A DNA stretch of 64,000 nt from Stenocarpella maydis. Taxonomy: Eukaryota; Ascomycota; Sordariomycetes; Diaporthales; Diaporthaceae. A program made the position numbers and the translations under genes. The stretch is taken from the NCBI GenBank assembly GCA_002270565.1, contig NQMI01000045.1:186001-250000 (forward strand), written 5' to 3'. Under the pieces are notes generated by a model. The model was given only the letters and a program-made list of their open reading frames with translations, had not been told where the DNA came from and made no database searches. Shown in pieces: positions 1-10,624 of this stretch (position 1 is the first letter of the stretch; every line of letters starts with the position of its first letter).

Positions 1-105
1 CCCGTGTTTTCATACCAACCAACACCTCTCCCCACCCCCCCACCCCAAAAACAAAAGTCCCGAGGCCGAAAAGGCGTCCGTCATTATACATTAAACTCAG
101 GTCAG

Positions 106-1824
106 CTAAACCAACCAGGTTCCCTCCGGCGACTCTTGTTCATCCTTCTCTTCAGACTCTTCCTCGTCTGGTACGACGGGCTCATCCACGGTCGCGCCCA
201 AGAGTACGTCGTGGGAGAATCCTTGGCGGCCGGTTGACGCTTCTTCGAAATCTGGCAAATCTGGCTGTTCGGAGGCGAGGTCTTCTGAGTATTCATCTTC
301 TGGCTTGGTGTCTTGTGGTTTGGGGGTTTCTGGCTTGGGGACCGGGAATGTCTCCGGCTGCTTAGGGGCGTTTGGGTTCAGTTCGTCCGGTTGCAGGGCC
401 TCATCCGCTGGGGTTGATGACTCCTCGGCTGCCTTGTCTGCTGCTTCGTCCTCTTCCTGTTTCTTGGCTTCTTCCTCTTTCTTCTTCTTTTCCTCCTCCT
501 CTTCCTTCTTGCGTTCTTCTTGCAGCTTCTTCACAGCTGCTTCCTGGGCTTTCCTCCGCGCTTCTTGTTCGGCTTGCAGTCTGAGCCTCTCCTCCTCCTT
601 CTCTTCTGGGGTGGGATGTATGACTGTAATTTTGTCAGTGGGATTCCTGGGGCCAGATGACCAGCTAGCCGTCGCCGTGGCACTCACCTCCATCCTTGGA
701 GTCCCCAGCACACCTCTCGCGATCAAGCTTGGCCTTCAAGACGGTGTGAAGCTCAGGGCAGTATTCCAACATCTTTTTCCTCCTCTCGTAATCCTGCCAT
801 ACCTCAGCAGGCAAGTTGTCGCCCATCTCTTGGACGTGGAAGCCCATAGGTCTCTCCATATAAACGTTCTCGACAGCCAGCGCGCCCTCCAGGCCGGATG
901 CGACCTTCAACCCGGGCATAATGTACAGGCGTTTGCCGAACCACTCATCCTCCGGGTCGGTGTCGTTGTATCGGGCCTGAAATTTGAGGACCTGGCGAAT
1001 CGCGGTCACTCGGCGTAGGGATAGTCCGCCATTGCCAGCAAAACGATCCGTCTCGCCTCTGTTGAAAGTCAGCAAAGCGAGGTGCAGCGGGAGGCCGTGA
1101 CGTCCTACCTTGGCGCACCAGCCCAGTGCCAGTCGAGCCACTCGTTCAGGCTGACCTCGGAGTTGGCACACATGATGCTGTCGTACTCAAACTTCAATAT
1201 CCACTCCACCCCGGGGAGAAACTCGTCATAGAAGCGCATGTCGGTCAAGGTGCGGTAGACCATCTCCTTGGAAGAGATGTCCCATGGTTCGGGCAGGACC
1301 ATGAGGTCCAGCTTGCCGACGACCTGCTGGTGCTTCACCGAGGCACTCCTGCCCAGGAGGGTGACGCTCTTGTCGGATCCGATGAAGAGGAAGCGCCAGT
1401 CCGGGGGGACGACGGCGATCATGTGCAGCAGCTGGGGGACGAGGTGGGGCATGACGCGCGGCTCGATGATCATGGCGACCTTGGAGGCATTATAGGCGGC
1501 CCTGGGGTCGTCGGTAGGGGTCCAGTCGACTGTTATGGATGGTATCCTCTGCCTTGCCTCCTCGATGCGCGAGTTTAGCTGGGCCTTTATTATGGGCTGG
1601 TAATGTGGCAAGAGCGAGGCTATCCACCACCTGGCAGGCGAAGTCAGTACAGTGTTGCACGGGGTCACTCGGTGCCGACATGCTTGCCCTCGGGACCTCT
1701 TGAGTAGGTTGTGGATGGGGGCCGGTCGCATAGTTTGGACTCACGTCAAGGCCAAGGACAAGGCCAGGAGCAGGCGCGGTCTGGCGTTGAGGCCAGGCGA
1801 GTGGGTAGAAGGAGTGGCAGACAT
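106..1824 (-). CDS. DUF5672 glycosyltransferase-like type II membrane protein with acidic coiled-coil tail
   Basis: Four exons fit: 1824-1745, 1630-1109, 1058-714 and 646-106, giving 495 aa with phases closing at every join. The first ATG gives a short basic leader and then a hydrophobic stretch (RLLLALSLAL, continuing into WWIASLL across intron 1), which looks like a signal anchor. Residues about 60-310 match the fungal DUF5672 family: VAMIIEPR, VPPDWRF, a YDSIMCANS acidic motif and FAGNGGLSLRR. That family is thought to be glycosyltransferase-like; substrate unknown, probably acting in the secretory pathway. From about residue 316 the protein continues as a Glu/Lys-rich coiled coil, then an acidic Pro-rich tail that the neighbouring paralogue lacks. 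The intron 3 donor is the least certain point: GTGTGC at 713 keeps the frame, while GTGAGT at about 689 does not. Confidence 0.75.
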
Positions 1825-4089
1825 GGCGAGTCAAAGGGAAGCAAGCGGTGAGAGGGAAGAGAATGCAACGCAGACGGGCAGTGTGTGATGGTAACTAGGC
1901 GTCAGGAAAGCGCGTCACCATCATCGAGACATGGGCATGGCAGACGAATTGTGCGTGGGGTTCAACCGTCACGCAGGCCAGTATGCGGTGCGATGCGATG
2001 CGATGCGATGCGCAGGGGGAAACTCGGACGAGGCTGGCCGAGCTGTCCATGACACGGCACACAATCAATAGGCACCCCTTTGCGCTAGATCTAAGCTGGT
2101 AAGGACAGGGCAGATATGACAAAGAATAAGAAGAGGAAAAGGACGGTTCGAGGAGAGTAAACCAGATGGATAGAGGACGAGGACGAGGAGGAGGGAAGGG
2201 AGGGCTTTGGGCTTTGTGGGTAGATGATGGTACACTGGGGTACATGGATTTTGGCAGCGCACCCCGGGGTGGACGACAGCCCACCTTCTATTTACAAAGC
2301 ACTACGTACTGCTTTGCTTCGCTTCTCCACTATTGCGCGGACGACCCTGGGAAACGTGCGCGGAGATGGAGTGTGTAGATTCACTAGACATCTGCTTGGA
2401 TCTCTTGGGCCCCTCCACCGGGTGGCGACCCCTTTGGCTCGCGCGTATACATGCCCATGTGGACTAGCCACACACGGACACACACATAGTATACATTCCC
2501 TGGATGAGACCCCTTGCTTTTTCTTCCATCACGCCTGCGTGCCCGCACTCGAGGGAGAGCTGGCCATCTTGTTACTCTGTATACTCTCACATGTTGGATA
2601 CTGGACAGGTCTGCCTGATGCCGCTGTCCACACTGCCTGGATCGGTGGGTTGGTGGGTGTGATGGAACAAGCTTTCCGGACTAGCCGATGTTTCGAACCG
2701 AGCATGCACGAGAACCTTGGGTGAGCTATGAATAAATCTGCACGACCGTACCCTCACAATGCTTGCTGTCATCATCACCATCATCCCCGACCTAGCAGTA
2801 GCTTAGGGGCTAGCGATGTGGGCGACCAGGGGGCGTGAGATGATGTTGTGTGGCACAAAGGGAGGACAGGACCTCCTCACATGCCACGCTCTCTATGCAT
2901 GTCGACGCCAGAGTGAGACCTGACGTGCCATGGCTAGAGCCGTAGCTGAAAGGTACCACTAGGCGGTACTGGGCATGGTCGGATAGTCTAGGTGGTCTAG
3001 ACTGGGCATGGTTGTGAGAGCTGAGATGATATTGCTTCAGCTGAGCTGCTCTATCTATGCCGTGTAAAGTGTATGACTCTTTCTTTCTCAGGACTAGAGC
3101 CCACGCACATCATGATGGGAAGAGAACCCACTACGGTACAATGCACGGCCCTGTCGTGGTTCCAACAGCTACACCAGACTAGCCGCAACAACAACAAAAA
3201 AACACCAGATTCCCGAGATGCCAAGACGGTCGATAATGGTCAAGTACCGAACAGTGGTATCGAGCTGCACGACCAGCCGCGTTCCCGCGGTGGGGGGCAG
3301 ACCCGTAGGCATACCATAGTACGGAGTATACCCATATACCCCGTACACAGTGATAAGCCGGCCCCCAAGTCACTCCTTGTACTCTGTTCCACTGCCCCGG
3401 CTCCTCCTGCCCTTGTCTCCTCCTCACGCAATGTATTATTGTTCATGCCTGCTTCTCACCTCCCTCCCTGCCATTCTGCCACAGTCACGGCCATGAATCA
3501 GAACTTGTCTTCCTCAAACCTGCCATCTGAAATGATTCAAAGTCAAGATTTAGCACCATCTCTGTGCCCCTTGAACCCGGCCCACGAGGCACCACCAGGC
3601 ACAGCGTTTCTAAATACTTTGTCAACTATCTTCTCCCTCTGTCGCCTCTGTTGTACCATCATCACAAGTGCTGTGCTGTGCTGTGCTCTCTCCGTCCAAC
3701 ACGCACCAAGGCGCAGTAACATTTCGATTACGAGGCCTTGCCTGTCGCCCTTCCAAACTTAGACCACCCCCGAGCAGGGGTCGAGAGACGACACAGCACT
3801 TGCTTGCGCGTCCCTCTAACCACACTGCACTCCACCACACTGGCCTTGAAACATTCGCCTTTTCGCTGTGCCCATTGGAAATTGCTCCACCGGAACTCCC
3901 AAGCAACTCTGTTGGTTTAGCTTTGCATCTCCTCCAGCGGCTGTCGTGGCTAAAGAAATAAAAATAAAAAAAGAGACACTCCGACCCTCCACACCCAAGC
4001 GTGGCGAGTCGTGTGTGTGTGTGTGTGTGTTCGAATGCGACTGACCGGGGGTCATCCAAAGTGGCCCATCTGGCGTTCTCCCCCTTAAC
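1825..4089. other. Shared divergent intergenic region, no gene seen
   Basis: This lies between two divergently transcribed DUF5672 paralogues, so it should hold both promoters. It contains a GATGC tandem run near 1988-2012 and a (GT)n microsatellite at about 4010-4030, just upstream of the plus-strand start. Scattered ORFs here show no family signature or coherent codon bias. Confidence 0.6.
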
Positions 4090-5414
4090 ATGTCAGTCAA
4101 GCAGGCTTACGATGCGGACGATGTCGATTTGGCCGGGCTCTGGTACAAGATGAAGAGAGTGGCCTTCAAGCTCTGGTCGAGAACAACGAGGCGCGTCCGC
4201 TTCGTATTGTCCCTATTCGCCTTCCTGTAAGCCTCCCGGCCAGCCGGCCACCGACAGAAACTCGCGCACACGCCTCTGCTGCTTTCCTAACTCTGCCATA
4301 CAGTGTCATCACCATCATAATCTCGAGAGATTTCATGCAGAGTGCCGCTCTCGAAGACTACATCACCGTCCCAAAGGTCTCGCTCCAGTATGCCTCGGAG
4401 CAGCGCACACCCTACAATGAGTCCAAGGTCGCCCTTCTCATAGAGAACCGCCCCAACCCCATCCTGGCCCCCCTCATGCTGCACTTCATATCCGTCGTGC
4501 CTCCTGACTGGCGCTTCCGCTTTATGGGCTCGGTAGAGTCCGTCGAGCACCTGAACAAGTCCGTCGCCATCCGCGAGCAGGTCAACCTGGGCAAGCTCGA
4601 CCTGACCTACATCCCCTCCAACATGTCAGTGTCGTCCCAGGAGGAGATCTCGCGCTTCCTCACCAATATGTGGCTGTACGAGACAGTCCTGGCCCCAGCC
4701 GAGTGGCTGCTCATCTTCCAGACAGACTCCATCCTGTGCGCCAACTCCCAGCTCAACCTCAATGACTTCCTCGACTACGACTGGGTCGGCGCCCCCTGGA
4801 ACCCGGGCTCCAGGTTCGGAGGCAACGGCGGCCTCTCCGTCCGCCGCGTGAGCGCCATCCTCGACGTTCTGAGGTCCCAGGCCCGCGCCGACTTCTCCGA
4901 GGCCGAGGACGTCTGGCTGACGGAGCGCCTGGGCCACCGCCCCAACGCCCGCATGGCCAACTCGACCGTCTCGCTCACCTTCAGCGGCGAGATGCATACC
5001 GGCAAGCCCACCCACCTGTCCTCAGACAAGGAGACGGCCCAGTACAACTCGACCCTCGAGGCAGCCGGGTCGGGGGAGCTGGTCAAGGGCATCGACGACT
5101 GGCGCGAGGGCTTCTACGAGCCCATGGGCTACCACACTGGCGGCGGCGGCTCCTACCTGCACAGCCAGATCTGGGGCAGCCCGCGCCTCCGCAAGCACAT
5201 CTGGGACTACTGCCCCGAGGTCAAGATGACCATCGCCATGGACGCCGCCAAATACGTCCCCGGCAACTGCGGTGCCTACTGGAAGAGGGACGTCCTGGGG
5301 GGAGACTACACCATGGACCCCACCGGCTCCCTCAGTGCCGACCTGGGCTACGGCACCGAGATCATCGACGGCGAGGAGTACCCGCTTCTGCCGGACAGCT
5401 TGATGCCCTTCTGA
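4090..5414 (+). CDS. DUF5672 glycosyltransferase-like type II membrane protein
   Basis: Two exons, 4090-4226 and 4304-5414, encode 415 aa. The intron (GTAAGC...ACAG) splits the membrane anchor, whose halves read FVLSLFAFL and LVITIIIS. A basic cytosolic N terminus of about 35 residues (RTTRRVR just before the anchor) suggests a Golgi/ER type II protein. The lumenal part carries the DUF5672 pattern seen in the divergent paralogue: VALLIENR, VPPDWRF, FQTDSILCANS, VGAPWNP and FGGNGGLSVRR. The TDS acidic motif could serve as a DxD-like metal/nucleotide-sugar site (inference). Unlike the paralogue it ends shortly after the conserved core, without the coiled-coil tail. An internal ATG at 4335 would delete the anchor and is the less likely start. 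Confidence 0.85.
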
Positions 5415-6150
5415 GCGCTTCTCGTTGCCAGGTATATATTTATATACACCTCCCTCATTATTCTAGTGCCGCGTCAATACCTCAGGGTGCGAATTTGAAG
5501 TTGGGTTCTTTTGGTGTCACGGCGTTGGCGGGCCGGAATGTTTCAAAGATTTGGCTTTTGAGGGCCTTTTTTGTTAAGAGGGCATAGAGAGGATGGTGCG
5601 GCATGGAAAAGGTGTCTGGACAAATTGGCTGATTGGTTGGTCACCCCGATATCCTCTGGGAGCGCATGCGGAATGTCATGGGCGTTGCTGTGTGCCGGGA
5701 TTTGGTGGCGTATAAAGACTGTATCCTATCAATCAAATTTACTTGGACGAATTCGAATTAGGAATATCACGTTGCGGCTCTTGCGTGCCTTATGAGCGTC
5801 CCTAGCCCACAGGCATACTTTTGCTCTTCAGCCACAAAAACACGCACAAGGGTTTGGGCAACAGTGGAGCCGCTCGGAACTGATGAGCCGCACCGTTTTG
5901 TGTGGTGAGTGCCCAACACACCCCCGTGCCTGTACATGTAACCAGCATCTGGAGTCATTCTTCTCGAAGGAGAGCGGCCCAGCTCCGACGCCCGAGGGAC
6001 GACCGGGCGCCTGCCTGTTCAGCATGACCTCGGCGCGCATATATCCCATCTCATGCAACAAGGCGTTATCAGCCTCCTCCTATCCCTTATAATTTCCATG
6101 CGGGCCGGCCGTGGGGGGGCGGGGGGAGGCGGCACGCCACGTTCCTGGTG
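5415..6150. other. 3' flank of DUF5672 gene, no gene seen
   Basis: This holds the 3' untranslated region and spacer up to the left end of transposon copy 1. A short TATA-rich stretch (tatatatttatatac) follows the stop codon. No supported ORF. Confidence 0.6.
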
Positions 6151-6262
6151 CTGTCTCGGAAAAACGAGAGTTACCCCCCCCCTGGCTAAATTAGCATTTG
6201 CCGCACGTGCCACCAAAATTTGGCTGGGCGGTCAGGAAACGTACAATTCTCGCCGGAACAAC
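6151..6262 (+). repeat. Left terminal inverted repeat, copy 1
   Basis: About 110 bp matching the reverse complement of the right end of the same element. The only differences seen are in the C-tract length and near the inner end. It contains the CACGTG palindrome within GCCGCACGTGCCACC. Confidence 0.9.
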
Positions 6263-6324
6263 CAAATCGACAACATCATCATCATCATCGCCAACGCCCC
6301 TGAATAGGCAATTGCGAGAGTTTA

Positions 6325-7507
6325 ACGATATCTCGCCATCACCTAACTGCCACTAAACTCCAGCGGTTAGAGTTTTATTTACGCTCTAACCCAGCGCCAC
6401 CTAACAAGTAGCTCGAAGCCGAGTTCCGGCTAAGCCGTACGATAGTTAAGAGATATCATCAGAGGGTTGCCACCAGCAAAACAGTCGTCCTAGGCGTACC
6501 GTCACTATCGCCATCAAACGCAGTTAAGCTGGAGCAATGGGCCCTAGAGGTTTATCAGCATACTTTCCTCAAATAAAGCCATAGAGCTCAACTAACACGT
6601 GAATTATATAAGATAGGAGCTTAAAGATCTTCTGCTTATTAAACCAAACCTCTATCTTAATGAAATACAGTATTTCCTCACTAAACAGTTCCGAATTGAT
6701 ATCACCACAAAGACAATAGGCAACACCCTAAGGAGTTGCAAGTAGAGTAACAAACGGATACACATACTAGCCCGCCAGCGCAATAAGGGTCTCCGCAACC
6801 ACTACCTCTAGTAGGTAAACTAGCGGTGCCATACAGTTAATATATTTATTTTCCTCAACAAATCGGGTCTCAATAAGCAGGATAGTACCAGAAGGACTGG
6901 CTGAGCGCCTCATAGGTACACTCCACAAGTAGAAAGTCTTCTCAAACAAGGCGCTCACTGCCATATCCTCCCAACAATCACGGTTAACAGCTTGCTTACC
7001 GCCATAGTATATAAGGGGCATATAATAAAAGAGTTTTTCCTCCAGTAATTACAAAAAAGCATATTGCCAAAGATATACCCATACCCAGGCTGAAGGTCGA
7101 TTCTTATAATAGATAATGCTTCCTAGCACCATAATAATGAGATCTATGAGGCAGTTAGCCAGGCAGGCATAAAGCTTAAGTACCTACCGCCATATTCACC
7201 TGATTTCAACCCAATTAAGGCATATTTTGGTAATCTAAAGCGCTATTTACATCATCAGTACCAGTACAAGGCATCTAACTATAACTCAGATAAGCAATTT
7301 ACACAATTCCTATATTCTTATACCTGAAAGGTCGGGTCAAGGGTTTCAGCTATCCAGGGATATTTCCGCCACACGCGGGTACTAGAAGAAAGAGCAAAAC
7401 AAGACAAACACAATGGTATCAGTTAGAAGTCATAAAAACGAGAATTAGGGGAGTTCTCATTAAGTATTATTACATTAGTCAAGGAGTATTTTATGCAAGT
7501 TAACTAG
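6325..7507 (+). pseudogene. Degenerate DD34E transposase, copy 1
   Basis: Translation around 7108-7430 gives a catalytic-core tail: IDNAS, then YLPPYSPDFNP and FGNLKRYL. These are hallmarks of the IS630/Tc1/mariner DDE_3 fold. The spacing from the Asp of DNAS to the acidic residue after NPI is 34 residues (DD34E); here that Glu codon reads as Lys. The N-terminal part resembles a helix-turn-helix (LTAT.LQRLEFYLRS), but the start codons read ACG and ATA where copy 2 has ATG ATG. Many TAG/TAA stops interrupt the frame. N-terminal and catalytic frames differ by one base in both copies, so an intron or a shared frameshift lies between them. Not functional as it stands. Confidence 0.8.
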
Positions 7508-7899
7508 TTGGTTTAGTAGCTAGGGGTTAACGCAGATGAATTAGTGCCTTACTATAGGCAAAAACACTTAATCGATTTAATGCCCTACAGAAGGCACCTA
7601 AACACACTACATTTGCTTAAAATAAACAACTTTCCTCCTTCAGACTGCTTCTCATTATTAACTATAACTTCCTATATGCCTAATTACCACTTTCCTCACT
7701 CAGAAAGTCCTCTAGCAACTCATCAAACGCTTCCTCCAACCCAGCAAACCAGGGAGGCCACGATGGCGGGCTTCTAACCCTTCAGTTAAATATTTAACCT
7801 AATCACAAGGCCCAGCATTAAACGAAGCTAATCAGTCAGTCAGGTAACCCTCACGGGCTTCATGGGATACATACTCTCGATTTCTGCCTAGCGGTCAAC

Positions 7900-9900
7900 T
7901 CATTAACTGTCTAACGGCCCCTACTATAGCAGCAAGTCCTCCTCCTCATCATCACTATCAAAGAAACTAGTAAAGTCCTCCTTCCCCTTCAAGTACAGCT
8001 TAACTAGCATTCTAACCAGCAAGATAGCTTGCAGTCCCTACTCAGTAAACCACATATCCTCCTTCCCATAAAGCCCACAAAGGTTAAGTCCTTCCTACTT
8101 CATAACCTTCAGAAGTTATTTAAGCTGCACTCTCTCTAACAAGCTCTAAAAGTGCATCTAAAGCGCTTGCAATATAAATTCTCAATACAAGACTTTCTCA
8201 TCCCCATCAACCCATAGCAGCAACAACAATAGCACTACCAGAAGCCTCTACCTCCATAATAAGCTCCCTAGTAACATCATTATCACTGGTGCCAGCATTA
8301 ATAAGCACAGAAGCCCGTTAAACCCATAAGAAGAAACAGGTGCTAGTAACAACAGTGGTAGCCCCATTAAGGCTGCTTGGCCATACCCAGCCCCAGGCAA
8401 GTTAATATTAAACAATGAGTTAACCACTACATTAACACCACTTTCCCTCTGCTTCTGCTTCTACTTCCTCTGCTTCTTCCTAGGAGGGACCAAGCTAACT
8501 CCATTATCATTAAACTCCTCATTAGCTTCAGCTTAAGCCTTCCAGCAATCAAAAACAACTTCCAGTAGCCTCCACAGTGCAACTTCATCTGCCACAATTA
8601 CATCTACCCAGTCTCTCATATCCTTATCCAATATGCTTATATGTATACCATTATTCTTAATAAAATACCACTACTAGAAGGCATCCCCCTTATCCCTATA
8701 GCAACAATTAGCATTATAATAAGCCCCCAACTTACACTACCATAGCTCAATCAACTGCTAATATATAACCTACATAAAAGCGCATTCTTCTCCCATTGCA
8801 GCCAGTTAATAAGTAGTAACTAACCCAGCCCAAGGATTCCTAGGGACCGGGCTTCTACTGAATATTGCAATACTCATTACCAGTCTAACTACTGGGAAGC
8901 CATCCTCAGGGGCAGCCACTAGCCGACTGATAGGGGATGGCCAGAAGACCTTAATTAGTGGCCACCCTACTAGCTGACTGCCCCATAATATAAGCGTTTA
9001 TAATACTAGCAGCAGCAAGGTAACCCTATAAGTATAGGTAAACCTGAGAAAGAACGATCCCTTAACCTCAGAAAGCATATCTATAAGATTCTTATAGTCA
9101 AGTACTCCAATTGCCCCATCTTAACCCTTTCTATACGTTTCTAACTAATACACATTAGACTTCTAACCTGCAACCCAACCAGCCTCAATAAAGACCTCTC
9201 TCAGATCAATCACAGCACCTAGGTTATCCTCAAAGCTAGCCTCAACCCAGTCTAACATTAACACCTCATATTCGCCCATAATCCTCATAATCTCTAGGCC
9301 CTAGTATTTATTATCAAGTTATATAGAGCAGTATTCAGCTCGTAGAGAGCAAGAACTAGTCTTCTAACCAGTAATCTCAATAGTTAAAGTTAGAAGCACT
9401 TTACCCAAGGGCGCCTGCCATAGGCAACTTCCAAGCAGCTTAATATCATTACCAGCATTATCTACCGGGAATTCCACATCAGGGGCGGAATCCTCAGCTT
9501 CAGCAGCTTCTAATTGGTCCTCGTTTTCCTCATCACCAGGTATATCATCATTAACTTCAGCAGTATTCTCTCGCGCCCTCTAAGCCGCACGTTCTGCCAT
9601 AGTTGACTTATCCCGGCTGATCTTCAAGGCTACCCATAAGCGCTTCCAAGCGGTCTACTGGGCTTCAGTTGCTTTAGCCATTAGCTTCCAGACACATACC
9701 TGCTTAGGTAGCATAGCATTATCATCAGCAAACCATACAATTCGGCTTCTAGAGCGGGTTTTATATAGTAAGCGTTGGGTAGGCCGGGCTTAACAGGCCA
9801 GTCAGAACACATTATCTGCAAGGTTAGCTGGGCTAACGTTACCTTATGCCAGGGCAAGCAGGTTATAAGCACCTTCACGGGATGGGCTAGAGTTCACCAT
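7900..9900 (-). pseudogene. Second gene of the 3.9-kb element (unknown protein), copy 1, RIP-degraded
   Basis: The frame starts with ATG at 9900 (MVNSSPSREGAYNLLALA) and runs 2001 bp to a TGA at 7900. The corresponding frame in copy 2 is exactly the same length. Recognisable stretches are RPTQRLLYKT, an acidic segment after KATEAQ, GLEIMRIMGEYEVLMLDW with DNLGAVIDLREVF, and an acidic C terminus (FFDSDDEEEDLL). Most stops are CAG or CAA codons turned into TAG or TAA, as RIP at CpA produces. I do not recognise the family. The EYEVLMLDW...NLG segment faintly resembles a chromodomain, but this is weak. It converges on the transposase, which suggests an element-encoded accessory protein. Confidence 0.6.
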
Positions 9901-9972
9901 ACAGTATAGCATCACTATTACCCGTTTGGGTAATCAGTACGTTCTGCTGGCGACGACGACAACGTTAATGTG

Positions 9973-10084
9973 GTTGTTCCGGCGAGAATTGTACGTTTCC
10001 TGACCGCCCAGCCAAATTTTGGTGGCACGTGCGGCAAATGCTAATTTAGCCAGGGGGGGGGTAACTCTCGTTTTTCCGAGACAG
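9973..10084 (-). repeat. Right terminal inverted repeat, copy 1
   Basis: Reverse complement of the left repeat, from CCGGCGAGAA through the G9 tract to TTTTTCCGAGACAG. The flanking base pairs TGGG follow immediately. Confidence 0.9.
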
Positions 10085-10624
10085 TGGGTGAGTCAACCGC
10101 CACTCGCTGTGCAGAGGAGCAGGCTGGACGGCCATCGACGGCAGTGAGCAGCACAACAACAACAACAACAAAAACAAAAACAACACCAACAACAACAGCC
10201 CGCGCCCTCTGCTGTCTTGGGCCCACAACGATGGGTACGGCGTATCAGGCGTATTACATTGTGTACACATCACACGCCCCCCATCCCCCCACGAGCATGT
10301 CGCCCAGCGATTCTGAATGGGTATTGGGGAAGGTGGCGGGAGGGTCGGGGGCCGGTATAGAGTTTCAGAGGTTTGGGTATGCACATGCTTTTGATGATTT
10401 TTTTTTTTAAAAAAAAAATCTCCTTTATGTGTGACATGTACAATCGAGGCGTCCAGCACCTGTCAGTCAGTCTTTATTTACCAAGATTCCTCCGTGCCTT
10501 CCTGTTAGCCCCGCGGTTATGTACAAAGTGCGTGTGAGTATTGTAGTCTGGTCTGATGTGGTCCGTCTCTCTCTCTCTGTGTGTGTGTGTGTGTTTCTGC
10601 CTGTCTATATGAGTCTAACTGATG
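10085..10624. other. Low-complexity 3' flank of the C2H2 factor gene
   Basis: Contains a (CAA)n-type stretch at about 10153-10199, an inverted T/A homopolymer pair (T11 then A9) at about 10398-10419, and adjacent CT and GT microsatellites at about 10566-10594. This is probably the 3' untranslated region of the minus-strand transcription factor. No gene seen. Confidence 0.6.

Larger units (their letters stand above)
6151..10084 (+). mobile_element. 3.9-kb TIR transposon copy 1 (Tc1/mariner-type DD34E, two convergent genes)
   Basis: The element begins CTGTCTCGGAAAAACGAGAG and ends with its reverse complement. The inverted repeats run about 110 bp, through a C8-9 tract and a GCCGCACGTGCCACC block, to TTCTCGCCGG. 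Length is 3934 bp. It contains a transposase on the plus strand at the left and a convergent second gene on the minus strand at the right. Both are broken by stops typical of RIP. The immediate flanks are ...GGTG and TGGG..., so the only matching duplication is a 2-bp TG, not the TA expected for Tc1/mariner. Copy 2 at 25328-29262 is the same element in the opposite orientation. Confidence 0.9.

Noticed and set aside
305..1018. 237-codon plus-strand ORF, Ser-rich
   Set aside because: It lies opposite the coiled-coil exon of the minus-strand DUF5672 gene; its Ser/Phe runs are the complement of Glu/Lys codons.
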